This document shows positions 42,526-53,958 of a stretch of DNA of 64,000 bases, one piece after another; positions within the stretch are counted from its first letter, which is position 1; every line of letters begins with the position of its first letter. The notes below the pieces were generated by a model that was not told where the DNA came from, did not search any database, and saw nothing but the letters and a program-made list of their open reading frames with translations. Position numbers and translations under genes: made by a program. The DNA comes from Bradyrhizobium sp. CB1015 (lineage in GTDB: Bacteria; Pseudomonadota; Alphaproteobacteria; Rhizobiales; Xanthobacteraceae): positions 7,502,001 through 7,566,000 of the forward strand of contig NZ_CP104174.1 in assembly GCF_025200925.1 (NCBI RefSeq), given 5' to 3'.

Positions 42526-43623
42526 ATGGAGATCGGCTATTTCACGATGCCTTCGCACCCGCCGGAGTGCGGCCTGAAGGAAGGGAACGACTGGGACCTG
42601 CAGGTCATGCGCTGGCTCGACGAGCTCGGCTATCAGGAAGCCTGGGTCGGCGAGCACCACACCGCGCCCTGGGAACCCAACCCCACGCCGGACCTCTTGA
42701 TTGCACAGGCCTTGATGCAGACCAAGAAGCTTCGCATCGGGCCGGGCGGCTTCCTCTTGCCTTATCACCACCCGGCCGAGCTGGCCAACCGCGTCGCCAT
42801 GCTCGACCATCTCTCCGAGGGCCGGCTTAATTTCGGCGTTGCGGCTTCGGGCCTTCCGAGCGACTGGGCGATGTTCAACGTCGACGGCATGAGCGGACAG
42901 AACCGCGACATGACGCGCGAAGCACTGGAGATCATTCTCAAGCTGTGGACTGAACCGGCGCCCTTCACCCACAAGGGCAAGTACTGGACGGTGACCAAGC
43001 CGGACACGATGTTCGACTTCCTCAAGCCCCATATCAAGCCGCTGCAGGCGCCGCATCCGCCGATCGGCGTTGCGGGCCTGTCCAAGAACTCGGACACGCT
43101 GAAGCTCGCCGGCGAGCGCGGCTTCATCCCGATGAGCCTCAATCTCAATCCGGCCTATGTCTCCAGCCACTGGGACTCGGTCGAGATCGGCGCGGCCAAG
43201 ACCGGCCGCAAGCCGAACCGGCAGGACTGGCGGCTGGTGCGCGAGGTGTTCGTTGCCGACACCGATGAGGAGGCGTGGCGGCTCTCGACGGGCGACATGA
43301 TGGGGCGGATGATGAGCGAGTACTTCCTGCCGCTGCTCGGGCATTTCGGCTTCAAGGATTATCTGAAGCACGCCCCTGACGTGCCCGACAGCGACGTCAC
43401 GGTCGAGTATTGCGCCAAGCGGAACTGGATCGTCGGCTCGCCCGCAACCGTCGCCGAGAAGATCGAGAAGATCTACGACGAGGTCGGCGGCTTCGGCGTG
43501 CTGCTCGTGTTCGGCTTCGACTACAAGCACAAGGCGGAAGCCTGGCATCACTCGCTCTCGCTGCTGAAGAACGAGGTGATGCCGCGCCTTGCGCATCTCG
43601 GCTCCGCGAAGAAGGCGGCTTGA
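42526..43623 (+). CDS. Luciferase-like (LLM class) flavin-dependent monooxygenase
   Basis: The 365-residue TIM-barrel enzyme has family motifs (MEIGYFTMPSHPP; EAWVGEHHTAPWEPNPTPDLL; GFLLPYHHPAELANRVAMLDHLSEGRLNFGVA; WIVGSPATVAEKIEKIYDEVGGFG). It uses reduced FMN and O2 to oxidise an organic substrate, resembling limonene/alkane-type enzymes. The ATG at 42526 has GAGGA 6 bases upstream and is preferred over an ATG four codons earlier. The promoter is sigma-54 type. A flavin reductase gene follows, making a two-component system. Substrate unknown. Confidence 0.9.
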   Translation: MEIGYFTMPSHPPECGLKEGNDWDLQVMRWLDELGYQEAWVGEHHTAPWEPNPTPDLLIAQALMQTKKLRIGPGGFLLPYHHPAELANRVAMLDHLSEGRLNFGVAASGLPSDWAMFNVDGMSGQNRDMTREALEIILKLWTEPAPFTHKGKYWTVTKPDTMFDFLKPHIKPLQAPHPPIGVAGLSKNSDTLKLAGERGFIPMSLNLNPAYVSSHWDSVEIGAAKTGRKPNRQDWRLVREVFVADTDEEAWRLSTGDMMGRMMSEYFLPLLGHFGFKDYLKHAPDVPDSDVTVEYCAKRNWIVGSPATVAEKIEKIYDEVGGFGVLLVFGFDYKHKAEAWHHSLSLLKNEVMPRLAHLGSAKKAA

Positions 43624-43629
43624 CCGCCA

Positions 43630-43675
43630 GCATGATCCGGAAAAGTGCGTAGCGGTTTTCCGAAGAGATCATGCT
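43630..43675. repeat. Palindromic repeat of the GAGCATGATC family, copy 2 (inverted)
   Basis: GCATGATCCGGAAAA...TTTTCCGAAGAGATCATGC is the reverse complement of 22277-22326 with few changes. It lies between the monooxygenase and flavin reductase genes and may lower downstream expression or stabilise the upstream mRNA. Confidence 0.8.
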
Positions 43676-43738
43676 AGACTCTTAGCGCCGGGTGCGGCGC
43701 GATCGTGCCGCACCCGCTTTCATTTCGGAGATTTCCGC

Positions 43739-44308
43739 GTGACGGTGGACGCCAATTCCTTCGACGCCAAGCATTTCAAGCAGGCGATGCGCCAATGCGC
43801 CGGTGCCGTGGCGCTGGTGACGGTGGGCGCCGAGCACGGCAAGCGCACGGGGCTGACCGTGACCTCAGCCTGCTCGTTGTCGGACAAGCCGCCCTCGCTG
43901 ATCGTCTGCGTCAACCGCAACGCCAGCGCCCATGCCCGCATCCGCGAGGAAGGTGCTTTCGCCGTCAACTTCCTGCACGAGGATCACGCGCTGCTCGCCC
44001 TCACCTTCAGCGGCCAGAAGGGCGTCAACGGCGACGATCGCTTCGCCTTCGGGCAATGGATGCGTGGCGTGACCGGCGCACCGGTGCTGGCGGATGCGGT
44101 GGCTGCGTTCGACTGCGTGCTGGCGCAGGAGTTCGAGACGACAACGCATTCGATCTTCGTCGGCGAGGTGCGCGGCGTATCACATGCAGATGCGGCCAAG
44201 CCACTTGTCTATCTGCGCGGCAATTTCCACACCCCGCACGAGATCCGCGAGACCGTCGCGCTCGGCGACCTCGACGCGCGGCATCTAAGCTGGACGGATT
44301 TTTCGTGA
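43739..44308 (+). CDS. Flavin reductase (HpaC/FMN-binding split-barrel family)
   Basis: The 189-residue protein has the flavin reductase pattern (FKQAMRQCAGAVALVTV; GLTVTSACSLSDKPPSLIVCVNRNASAHARI; FAVNFLHEDHALLALTFSG). It reduces FMN or FAD with NAD(P)H for the upstream monooxygenase. Start is GTG at 43739 with CGGAG 8 bases before. It sits 115 bases after the monooxygenase gene, with a palindromic repeat between. Confidence 0.9.
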   Translation: MTVDANSFDAKHFKQAMRQCAGAVALVTVGAEHGKRTGLTVTSACSLSDKPPSLIVCVNRNASAHARIREEGAFAVNFLHEDHALLALTFSGQKGVNGDDRFAFGQWMRGVTGAPVLADAVAAFDCVLAQEFETTTHSIFVGEVRGVSHADAAKPLVYLRGNFHTPHEIRETVALGDLDARHLSWTDFS

Positions 44309-44309
44309 C

Positions 44310-45734
44310 CTAGAACAGATCATATCCAGGCGTGAGGATGCCGGCCGGATCGTGACGGCGTCTGGCTTCGCGCAGTAACGGCCATCTTGGACCGAAATGA
44401 TCCGCCCAATCCTGTGACGACATGGCAAGCGCGCTCACCGGGTACAGCACGCCGCCGGCGCTGCGAATGCGATCGTAAACAGCCCGATTGCGCGCGATCT
44501 GCCGGTCGGCATTCTCCTTGTCCGCGGAGGATGGGATGCGGATGAGATTGAACGGGAACACGACGCGCTCATCGGGCAGCCGAAGCAGGGGCGTGCGGCA
44601 GCTGTCCGTGAGCATCGGATAGTAAGTGACCCGCCCGAACGGACCGAGATCATCGCTGTTCAACCCGGCAATGACCTCGCTCGCGATCTCCAGTGCGTTG
44701 CTGCCGCGCAAATAGGTCAGAAGCCAGGGATGCGGATTGAACCATTGGCCGTTCGACCGCAGCAGCTTTTCTAGCTTGGCGAATGCGTTGGCGTCGTCGC
44801 CAAAGGTCAGGTCGGAGACAGTCTCGTGCTTGTCGGAGAGCCCAGCGAGCAAAGCCTTATCGGCGGGAGGCGCGCTGCTGTCGTAGAAGACACCAGCCTC
44901 CAATTGATAGCGCCAGCCGCCGGCGCCGTCGGGCACGACAGCGCCCTGCAACTGGTCGAAGCGCGCCTCGTCGAGGGCACGCCGCTGATCCGCCGTCAGT
45001 GAAGCAAGATCGGGATAGGACAGCAGATAACGCCTGACACGTTCGGGCGCGCGCATCAATCGAAGCGTGGCCCGGGTGATGATCGCGCATTGCGCCAGCC
45101 CGGCGCGAACGGCGTCGAGCAGGTCAGCCTGCGCCGTCGGGGAGCAGGTCAGCTCCACGCCTTCGCCGGTGACGACATCCAGTTCCAGAACCTGGTCGGT
45201 CTGGAGCCCGTGCCGGGACGACGACCCGCCAATTCCGCCGACGGCAAGCGTGCCGCCGATGGACAGGCCGAGGTAGTTGGTCAGCACCGGTGGCACGAGC
45301 CCTTTGGCCAGCGTTGCCTCCAGCACCGCGTGCCAGGTCGCACCGGCATCCACCACGACACGGTCGGGTTCGATCCGGTGGATCGATGCGAGCGCGGTAA
45401 GGTCCATGACGATGCCGTCGTCGGCCATCGCCCGGCCATAGGTGGCATGCCCCTGCCCGCGCGCTGCAACCTTCAGCCCCTGTTCCCTTGCCCAGCGCAG
45501 AATATCGGCGATCTCGGAGCTCGACGTGGGCTTGCAGACGGCCCGCGGCTGCCTCTGAACGATGTGGCCAAAATCCTGCGCCGCAGCCGCGCGGGATTTC
45601 GCGTCGTCCGCAAGCAACGCCTTGGGCGGTCGCGGGTCGCGCGAGCCCGGCGATTGTGCGGCAAGGGTGGCCGAAGCCAGCGTCGCCGTGACGCCGACGC
45701 CCGCGTGCAAGAGTGTCCGTCGATTGGGAGTCAT
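44310..45734 (-). CDS. Tat-exported FAD oxidoreductase resembling cytokinin dehydrogenase
   Basis: The 474-residue protein has a twin-arginine signal (PNRRTLLHAGVGVTATLAS), a PCMH-type FAD domain (about 60-240) with His96 in ARGQGHATYG at the place where plant enzymes bind FAD covalently, and LGLSIGGTLAVGGIGGSSSR. The C-terminal domain keeps cytokinin dehydrogenase marks: NPHPWLLTYLRGS, and HDPAGILTPGYDLF at the very end. Cytokinin dehydrogenases cut the side chain of plant hormones. Another amine or alcohol substrate is possible. A LysR regulator gene is directly upstream on the same strand. Confidence 0.78.
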   Translation of the reverse strand: MTPNRRTLLHAGVGVTATLASATLAAQSPGSRDPRPPKALLADDAKSRAAAAQDFGHIVQRQPRAVCKPTSSSEIADILRWAREQGLKVAARGQGHATYGRAMADDGIVMDLTALASIHRIEPDRVVVDAGATWHAVLEATLAKGLVPPVLTNYLGLSIGGTLAVGGIGGSSSRHGLQTDQVLELDVVTGEGVELTCSPTAQADLLDAVRAGLAQCAIITRATLRLMRAPERVRRYLLSYPDLASLTADQRRALDEARFDQLQGAVVPDGAGGWRYQLEAGVFYDSSAPPADKALLAGLSDKHETVSDLTFGDDANAFAKLEKLLRSNGQWFNPHPWLLTYLRGSNALEIASEVIAGLNSDDLGPFGRVTYYPMLTDSCRTPLLRLPDERVVFPFNLIRIPSSADKENADRQIARNRAVYDRIRSAGGVLYPVSALAMSSQDWADHFGPRWPLLREARRRHDPAGILTPGYDLF

Positions 45735-45870
45735 GGTGCAGTCCTCTGCGCCCTCGCCGGGCGGATGGGCCCCTGCGCTTCAAGTTGCGATCGACTGCTC
45801 GCCGGGACAACCGGCGCATCGCGAGATAGACATTCCCGCCAATCGAGAGAATGCGTTCCCGCGTGTCGGC

Positions 45871-46758
45871 TCAAAGCCGCTCGTGCTTCAATCTCTCCGC
45901 CAGCAGGTCAACGAAGAGGTGCGTCTTGGCCGGCGGTATCGCACTCGGCGGAAACACGGCGCGCACGGGCGTTCGCGGCGCCTCGTACGCCTCCAGCACG
46001 ATTTCGAGCGCGCCCTGATCGACGAGATCGCGGATCTGCCAGAACGGCCCGTATCCGACACCGAGGCCATGACGAGCGGCGGCATGCGCAGCAGTCATGT
46101 TGTCGGTGTGAAAGCGGCCGTTCACCGGCACGATCGCCGCGCGGCCGTCGACCTGAAAGCGCCATGTGTCCACTTCGCCGCGACCGGTCCTGCGCAGGAT
46201 GCATTGATGGTCGGCAAGATCGCTCGGATGAAGCGGGTGGCCACGACACGCGAAATAGTCGGGCGCGCCGTAGACAACCGTGCGCAGCTCGCCCAACCGC
46301 CGGGTCTTCAGCGACGAGTCCGGCAATTCCCTGATCCGCACGGCGAGATCAAAGCCGTCGCCGACGACGTCGACAGGCCGGTCGGACATGTTGACGTCGA
46401 CTTCGATCTGCGGGAAGCGCGCCATGAACTCGGCGATCACGGGCACCATATGGGTTGAACCGAACAGGACCGGTGCTGCGACCTTGAGCAGTCCCGACGG
46501 CTCGTCGCGCCGGTTCGCAGCCTCGAGCCGCGCTTCGGTGATTTCCGCAAAGGCCGGTTTGACGCGGCGATAGAACGCCAGTCCCGCTTCGGTCGCCACT
46601 GACTGCCGCGTGGTCCGCCGCACCAGTTCCACGCCGACGCTCTGTTCCAGCGCGGCCAGCGCGCGGTTCACCGATTGCAGCGACCGCCCCAATTGCCGGG
46701 CGGCGGCGGTCTGGCTGCCAGCCTCGACGACAGCCAGGAAGACTTCGATCTCCTCCAT
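45871..46758 (-). CDS. LysR-family transcriptional regulator
   Basis: The 295-residue regulator has the N-terminal winged helix (MEEIEVFLAVVEAGSQTAAARQLGRSLQSVNRALAALEQ) and a periplasmic-binding-like effector domain (about 90-290; LLKVAAPVLFGSTHMVPVIAEFM). ATG at 46758 fits the family start. It lies 136 bases upstream of the cytokinin-dehydrogenase-like gene and is read the same way, so it may control that gene or be cotranscribed with it. Confidence 0.92.
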   Translation of the reverse strand: MEEIEVFLAVVEAGSQTAAARQLGRSLQSVNRALAALEQSVGVELVRRTTRQSVATEAGLAFYRRVKPAFAEITEARLEAANRRDEPSGLLKVAAPVLFGSTHMVPVIAEFMARFPQIEVDVNMSDRPVDVVGDGFDLAVRIRELPDSSLKTRRLGELRTVVYGAPDYFACRGHPLHPSDLADHQCILRRTGRGEVDTWRFQVDGRAAIVPVNGRFHTDNMTAAHAAARHGLGVGYGPFWQIRDLVDQGALEIVLEAYEAPRTPVRAVFPPSAIPPAKTHLFVDLLAERLKHERL

Positions 46759-46887
46759 CGCGTGTGCTCCTCTTGCTCCGTCGGGAATGTATGTTCGCGG
46801 CAACGCAATTGCCGCCCTGGAATCGATCTGCGAAAGTCGATCAGGAGCCGGGCAGCGTCCGGGTTCCAGCAGAGGCCCGCGAGCGCG

Positions 46888-48738
<1,851 letters not shown>

Positions 48739-48834
48739 CGCGGACGTCTCCACCCTGTATAATTGTGCAAAGTCTGGCAGCACGGGCGGGGATGTCAATC
48801 GGGAACCGGGAACGCAGCTATTGCTGCACCGCCC

Positions 48835-51800
48835 TCACCACGTGTCGATGCACGGCCGCTTCTTCTCCGTCCGCGCCGGCGGCTTCGGCACCGACCTGAG
48901 CCCCGCCATGATCCACCGCCGCGTCTGGGCGGGGTCGATGACGTTGTCGATCTCGAACACCGAGGCGATCGAGACCGCCTTGCCGTTGGCATAGAGCTCG
49001 GCGACCTTGTTGCGGTAATAGGTCTCGCGCTCCTCGGGATCGGCGATCGCCTCCATCTCCTTGCGGAAGCCGAGGCGGACATAGCCCTCCAGGCCCATGC
49101 CGCCGAACTCGCCCGTGGGCCAGGCCGCGGTGAAGAACGAGGCGTGGAAGCCGCCGCCGATCATCGACTGCGCCCCTAAGCCATAGCCCTTGCGCAGGAC
49201 GATGCCGAACAGCGGCACGGTGAGGCTCGCGCCTGTGACGAACATGCGCGAGACGTGGCGCACGATCGCGGTCTTCTCGGCTTCCGGGCCGACCATGAAG
49301 CCGGGCGTGTCGCAGAGCGAGACGATCGGCAGGTCAAAGGCGTCGCAAAGCTGCAGGAAGCGCGCGGCCTTGTCGCCGGCATCGGCATCGATGGCGCCGC
49401 CGAGATGGCGCGGGTTGTTGGCGATCAGGCCAAACGGTTTTCCTTCGATGCGGATCAGCGCGGTGATCATGCCGACGCCGTAGTCGCGGCGCAGCTCCAG
49501 CACGCTGTCCTTGTCGGCGACGAGGTCGATCACGCTGCGGATGTCGTAGACGCGCAGGCGGTTCTCGGGGATGGCGCGGCGGAGCAGACGCTGGTCGGCA
49601 GCCTCCCACTCCGTCACCGCGCCCTGGAAATAGGACAGGTATTTTTGCGCGACGGATGTCGCTTCCTCTTCGTCTTCGACGAGGATGTCGATGACGCCGT
49701 TGGGCGACTGGAATGAGACGGGGCCGACCTCGGCCGGATGATAGACGCCGAGGCCGCCGCCCTCGATCATGGCGGGGCCGCCCATGCCGATCGAGGCGTT
49801 CCTGCTGGCGATGATGACGTCGCAGCAGCCGAGCATCGCGGCGTTGCCGGCGAAGCAATAGCCGGAGACGACGCCGATGACAGGCACGAGGCCGGAGAGC
49901 CTTGCGAACTGCACGAAGGAGGGACCGTCGAGGCCGGTCATGCCGAGCCGGTCGGTATCGCCGGGCCGGCCGCCGCCGCCCTCGGCGTAAAACACCAGCG
50001 GCACGCGCCAGTCTTCCGCCAGCGTCAGCATGCGGTCGATCTTCTTGTGGTTCATGTGGCCCTGCGTGCCCGCGAGCACGGTGTAGTCGTAGGCCACGAC
50101 GATGCAGCGCGCGCCTTCGGGGCCGAATTTCTCGGCATTCACCGTGGCGACGCCCATGACGAGGCCGTCGGCCGGCGTATTCTTGATGAGGTCGTCGAGC
50201 CTGCGCCGGCGCCGCTGCGCCGCGATCGCGAGGCTGCCGTACTCCATGAACGAGCCGTCATCGACCAGCTGGGCAACGTTCTCGCGCGCGGTGCGCTGGT
50301 TGGTGTTGCGGCGGCGCTCGACCGCAGCGGGGCGGTTCTCGTCGAGCGTGTTGGCCTGGCGCGCGATCAGCTCGGCGAGGTCGGGGCGGATATGGTCGAG
50401 ATCGACATCGGCTTCCGCCGCTGCGCTATCGGCGGCGACGTCGAGCGGCTCGAGGTACAGGATCGGCTCGCCGTGCATCAGCGTGACCCCGTCACCGGCG
50501 ACGAGTTTTGTCACCCGGCCGCCCCGCTCGGCCATCACCAGATGCTCCATCTTCATGGACTCGATCACGGCGAGTTGCTGGCCGGGGCGGACGATCTCGC
50601 CTTCCCTCACCTGGATGGTGACGATGGTGCCTTGCAGGGGCGCCGCGACCATCACCGTGCCTTCGGGCACGGCTTGCGCGACGTGCGCCTCCACGCTGTG
50701 GCCACCGCTGCGCTCGGCCGCCGCGAAATAAAGCGGCTTGGCGGCGCCATCCGATGCTTCCACGAGCTTGGCAATGTTGCGGTCGATGAAATCGGTCGCG
50801 ATACGGTTGGTCCTGAAATCGGGATGCGCGAGCACCGCCTGGAGGAAGGCGATGTTGGTGACGACGCCGTCGATCCGGAACTCGCGCAAGCCACGCGAGG
50901 CTTTCGCGACCACGTCATGCCAGGCCTCGCTTGGCGTGTGCACGATCACCTTGGCCAGCAGCGAGTCGAAGGCGGCACTGGTCTTGTATCCGGCATAACC
51001 GAAGCTATCGACGCGAACACCGGGGCCCGACGGCGGCTCGAACACGGCAAGCACGCCGCCGGTCGGATGCGTGGCGCCGGTCTCGTCCAGCGTCTCCATG
51101 TTGACGCGAAGCTGCATGGCATGGCCGCGCGGCTTCGGGATCGAATCCTGCGCAAGACCGAGCGAGGCCAGCGTGCTGCCTGCGGCGACCGCGAGCTGGG
51201 CGCGGACGAGATCGACGTCGAGCACCTCTTCGGTCACGGTGTGCTCGACCTGGAGCCGCGGATTGGCCTCGATGAAAGCGAAGCTGTCCTCGGCGGTGCC
51301 GTCCACCAGAAACTCGAACGTGCCGAGATTGTCGTAAGACGCCGCACCCGCCAGCTGCTTTGCCGCTTCGATGATGCGGCCGCGCAGGGGATCGCTCAGC
51401 GACGGGCTCGGCGCGACCTCGACCAGCTTCTGGTGCCGGCGCTGGATCGTGCATTCGCGCTCCCAGAGATGGGAGATCGCGCCATGGCGATCGCCGATGA
51501 TCTGCACCTCGATGTGACGCGCCTGCCGGATCAGCCGCTCGGCATAGACGCCGTCGAAGCCGAACGCCGCCTTGGCCTCGGACTGGCAGCGCGCATAGGC
51601 TTCCGCCAGGTCTGCCGCATTCTCCACCACCCGCATGCCACGGCCGCCGCCGCCCGCCATCGCCTTGATCACGATCGCCGCATTGCTGCCGAGCGAGGCG
51701 AAGAACGCGGTGATCTCCTCGAGGCTCGACGGCCCGCTGGTGCCGGCGATGATCGGCACACCGCAGCGTTTTGCCAGTTGCCGTGCCGCGACCTTGTCGC

Positions 51801-52140
51801 CGAACAGTTCGAGCGCCGCCGCCTTCGGCCCGACGAAAGTGATCCCTGCGTCCGCGCAGGCCTTTGCAAATGCCGCGTTCTCGCTGAGGAAGCCATAGCC
51901 GGGATGCACGGCATCGCACGCTGTGCTCTTCGCTGCTTTCACCACGGCCTCGATATCGAGATAGGCCCGCGCGCCGCGGCCGGGGATCTCGATCGCCTCG
52001 TCCGCGACGCGCACGTGCAGCGACAGCGCATCGTCGGCGGGATGGATCGCGACCGTCGCGATGCCGGCATCGGCCGCCGCGCGTGCGATGCGGATGGCGA
52101 TCTCGCCGCGATTGGCGATCAGGAGCTTCTTGAACGACAT
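48835..52140 (-). CDS. Single-chain acyl-CoA carboxylase (BC-BCCP-CT fusion; LCC type)
   Basis: The 1101-residue enzyme joins all activities in one chain. Residues 1-450 are biotin carboxylase (KKLLIANRGEIAIRIARAA; MAGGGGRGMRVV; EANPRLQVEHTVTEE). A linker domain follows, then biotinyl carrier (about 495-570) with Lys530 in VIESMKMEHL. From about 600 is carboxyltransferase, N and C halves (AYDYTVLAGTQGHMNHKKIDRM; GGGFHASFFTAAWPTGEFGGMGLEG). This architecture matches the long-chain acyl-CoA carboxylases described from Mycobacterium and Rhodopseudomonas. It starts 8 bases after the acyl-CoA ligase gene, which likely supplies its substrate. ATG at 52140 is clear. Confidence 0.93.
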   Translation of the reverse strand: MSFKKLLIANRGEIAIRIARAAADAGIATVAIHPADDALSLHVRVADEAIEIPGRGARAYLDIEAVVKAAKSTACDAVHPGYGFLSENAAFAKACADAGITFVGPKAAALELFGDKVAARQLAKRCGVPIIAGTSGPSSLEEITAFFASLGSNAAIVIKAMAGGGGRGMRVVENAADLAEAYARCQSEAKAAFGFDGVYAERLIRQARHIEVQIIGDRHGAISHLWERECTIQRRHQKLVEVAPSPSLSDPLRGRIIEAAKQLAGAASYDNLGTFEFLVDGTAEDSFAFIEANPRLQVEHTVTEEVLDVDLVRAQLAVAAGSTLASLGLAQDSIPKPRGHAMQLRVNMETLDETGATHPTGGVLAVFEPPSGPGVRVDSFGYAGYKTSAAFDSLLAKVIVHTPSEAWHDVVAKASRGLREFRIDGVVTNIAFLQAVLAHPDFRTNRIATDFIDRNIAKLVEASDGAAKPLYFAAAERSGGHSVEAHVAQAVPEGTVMVAAPLQGTIVTIQVREGEIVRPGQQLAVIESMKMEHLVMAERGGRVTKLVAGDGVTLMHGEPILYLEPLDVAADSAAAEADVDLDHIRPDLAELIARQANTLDENRPAAVERRRNTNQRTARENVAQLVDDGSFMEYGSLAIAAQRRRRRLDDLIKNTPADGLVMGVATVNAEKFGPEGARCIVVAYDYTVLAGTQGHMNHKKIDRMLTLAEDWRVPLVFYAEGGGGRPGDTDRLGMTGLDGPSFVQFARLSGLVPVIGVVSGYCFAGNAAMLGCCDVIIASRNASIGMGGPAMIEGGGLGVYHPAEVGPVSFQSPNGVIDILVEDEEEATSVAQKYLSYFQGAVTEWEAADQRLLRRAIPENRLRVYDIRSVIDLVADKDSVLELRRDYGVGMITALIRIEGKPFGLIANNPRHLGGAIDADAGDKAARFLQLCDAFDLPIVSLCDTPGFMVGPEAEKTAIVRHVSRMFVTGASLTVPLFGIVLRKGYGLGAQSMIGGGFHASFFTAAWPTGEFGGMGLEGYVRLGFRKEMEAIADPEERETYYRNKVAELYANGKAVSIASVFEIDNVIDPAQTRRWIMAGLRSVPKPPARTEKKRPCIDTW

Positions 52141-52148
52141 CGTCTCTC

Positions 52149-53870
52149 TCACTGGACGGCAGGAGGATTTGGGTTGAGGTCCTGCTTCCTGACCTTGCCC
52201 GTCGCCGTCAGGGGCAGCGCATCGATAATGCGGACTTCCGGAACCTTGTAGACGGCCATGCGCTCGGCGCACCAGGCGCGCAGTTCCTGCTCCGAGACCG
52301 TGCCGATCGCTTCCGGCTTGAGCTGGATGTAGGCGACCGGCACCTGGCCCTTGTCGGGATCGTCACGGCCGACCACGCCCGAGCCCAGCACCTTCGGATG
52401 CTGCCCCAGCAGCGCCTCGATCTCCGGCGGAAACACGCTCATGCCCTTGACCTTCAGCATCTCCTTGCGCCGGCCGAGGAAGTGCAGAAAGCCGTCCTTG
52501 TCGATGGTGCCGATATCGCCGGTGCGCAACCAGCCGTCGACGAGCGATTCCGCGGTTGCCTCCGGCTTGTTCCAGTAGCTCTTGAGAAGCGACGGCGTAC
52601 GCACGCGGATCTCGCCTTCGGCTCCCAGCGGCAGCAGCGCGCCGGTCTCGAAATCGGTGATCTTGAACTCGGCGCCGGGGACCGGCAGGCCGACGAAGAT
52701 CGGCTGGCTGTTGAGGTCGAAATCTCCGTCCTGAAAGCCAGCGGTGAAGGTATTGGAGGTGTGCGTCTCGGTCATGCCCCAGGCCGCCTCCATCAGAATC
52801 GTGCCGGTGAGATCCTTCCAGCGCCTGCGATAGTCGGCGTTGAGCTTCTTGACGAAGGAGACCACGCGCACCTGTTTCAGCGACGACAGGTCGAACTCGC
52901 TCCAGCGCGGATGGTCCATCATCTCGACCGCGCTGTCGACCGGCATCGCCGTGATCGTGACCTTGTATTTGTCGATCGCGGCCATCGCACCGACGGCGTC
53001 CCAGCGCGCGAGCAGAACCAGCGTGCCGCCTGAGAACAGCGGAAAGATCAGGCCGGAATTCTCGCCCGCAATCCAGAACTCCGGAAAGAACGACAGGAAC
53101 ACGCTGCTCTCGTCCGAGGGAAGCGAGATGCCGTAATTGGCGGCGGCCGTGTAGACCATGTCGCGATGGGTATGGACGCAACCCTTGGGCATCCCGGTGG
53201 TGCCGCCGGTGTAGTTGAGCGCGGCGACATCATCGAGGCGAGGCGGCGGCAGCGGGGTCGGTGCGGGCATTGCCGCAAGCGCCGGCAGGAGATCAGTTGC
53301 GCCGGAGACCGCGACGCGCGGCGTGCGGATCGAGTCCGGCGCTGGAAACGCAGGTGCCGCCGGCACGACATCGGCAAAGCTGGTGACGATGATCTCGCGC
53401 AACCGCACCTCGCCGCGGACCTGATCAACGATAGGCATGAGCTGGTCGAGCGCCACGATCACCTCGGCCTGGGTGTCGTTGAGCTCGTAGGACAATTCGA
53501 ACGCGCGCGACAAAGGACTGACGGGAACGTGGACCGCGCCGAGCTTCAGGATACCGAAGAACACGATGTGGAATTGCGGGCAGTTCGGCAGGAAGACGGC
53601 GACACGATCGCCCTTGCGCACGCCCTTCTGCTGCAACAGCGCCGCAAAGCGATCGCTCTGCCGATCGAGATCGGCATAGGTGGTCACATGGCCGTAGAAG
53701 ATCACGGCGGGCCGCTCCGGACTCCGCTTCGCCCAGGTGCGCAGATATTCCGTCAGAGGAACTTCGCCATGCAGATAGTTCGGCGAGCGCGGCAGGCCCG
53801 CCGGCCAGGCCTTGTCCCACAGGCCGCGCAAGGTGGCGAGGTAGTCCTTCTCGTCGAGGCCCGTGTTCAT
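52149..53870 (-). CDS. Acyl-CoA synthetase (AMP-forming ligase)
   Basis: The 573-residue ANL enzyme has the P-loop LNYTGGTTGMPKGCVHTH, the AWGMTET adenine motif, the hinge GWLRTGDIGTIDKDGFLHFLGRRKEM and the C-terminal catalytic Lys in LTATGKVRKQDL. It activates a carboxylic acid to its CoA ester via an acyl-adenylate. As first gene of the operon with the single-chain carboxylase, its substrate is probably a medium- or long-chain acid. ATG at 53870. A palindrome and a -35 box lie upstream. Confidence 0.93.
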   Translation of the reverse strand: MNTGLDEKDYLATLRGLWDKAWPAGLPRSPNYLHGEVPLTEYLRTWAKRSPERPAVIFYGHVTTYADLDRQSDRFAALLQQKGVRKGDRVAVFLPNCPQFHIVFFGILKLGAVHVPVSPLSRAFELSYELNDTQAEVIVALDQLMPIVDQVRGEVRLREIIVTSFADVVPAAPAFPAPDSIRTPRVAVSGATDLLPALAAMPAPTPLPPPRLDDVAALNYTGGTTGMPKGCVHTHRDMVYTAAANYGISLPSDESSVFLSFFPEFWIAGENSGLIFPLFSGGTLVLLARWDAVGAMAAIDKYKVTITAMPVDSAVEMMDHPRWSEFDLSSLKQVRVVSFVKKLNADYRRRWKDLTGTILMEAAWGMTETHTSNTFTAGFQDGDFDLNSQPIFVGLPVPGAEFKITDFETGALLPLGAEGEIRVRTPSLLKSYWNKPEATAESLVDGWLRTGDIGTIDKDGFLHFLGRRKEMLKVKGMSVFPPEIEALLGQHPKVLGSGVVGRDDPDKGQVPVAYIQLKPEAIGTVSEQELRAWCAERMAVYKVPEVRIIDALPLTATGKVRKQDLNPNPPAVQ

Positions 53871-53901
53871 GACGTCCTTCCCGTGTTGCTTTTCTTTTCG
53901 G

Positions 53902-53921
53902 GACGGCACGCACGTGCCGTC
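53902..53921. promoter_or_regulatory. Perfect palindrome upstream of the acyl-CoA ligase gene (candidate operator)
   Basis: GACGGCAC (53902-53909) and GTGCCGTC (53914-53921) are perfect inverted arms 4 bases apart, 32 bases before the start codon. This size and symmetry is typical of dimeric repressors such as TetR/FadR types. It lies downstream of the -35 box and would overlap the transcription start. Confidence 0.5.
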
Positions 53922-53958
53922 AGTCGACGTCGTTACACGTCGAGCACGGCAGACTTCA

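Noticed and set aside
48760..48785. Sigma-54-like sequence near GTGCAAAGTCTGGCAG
   Set aside because: Spacing between the GC and GG doublets is wrong for either strand.
49738..52251. Rightward open frame of 837 codons
   Set aside because: Antisense to the single-chain carboxylase, composition Arg/His-rich as expected of a shadow.
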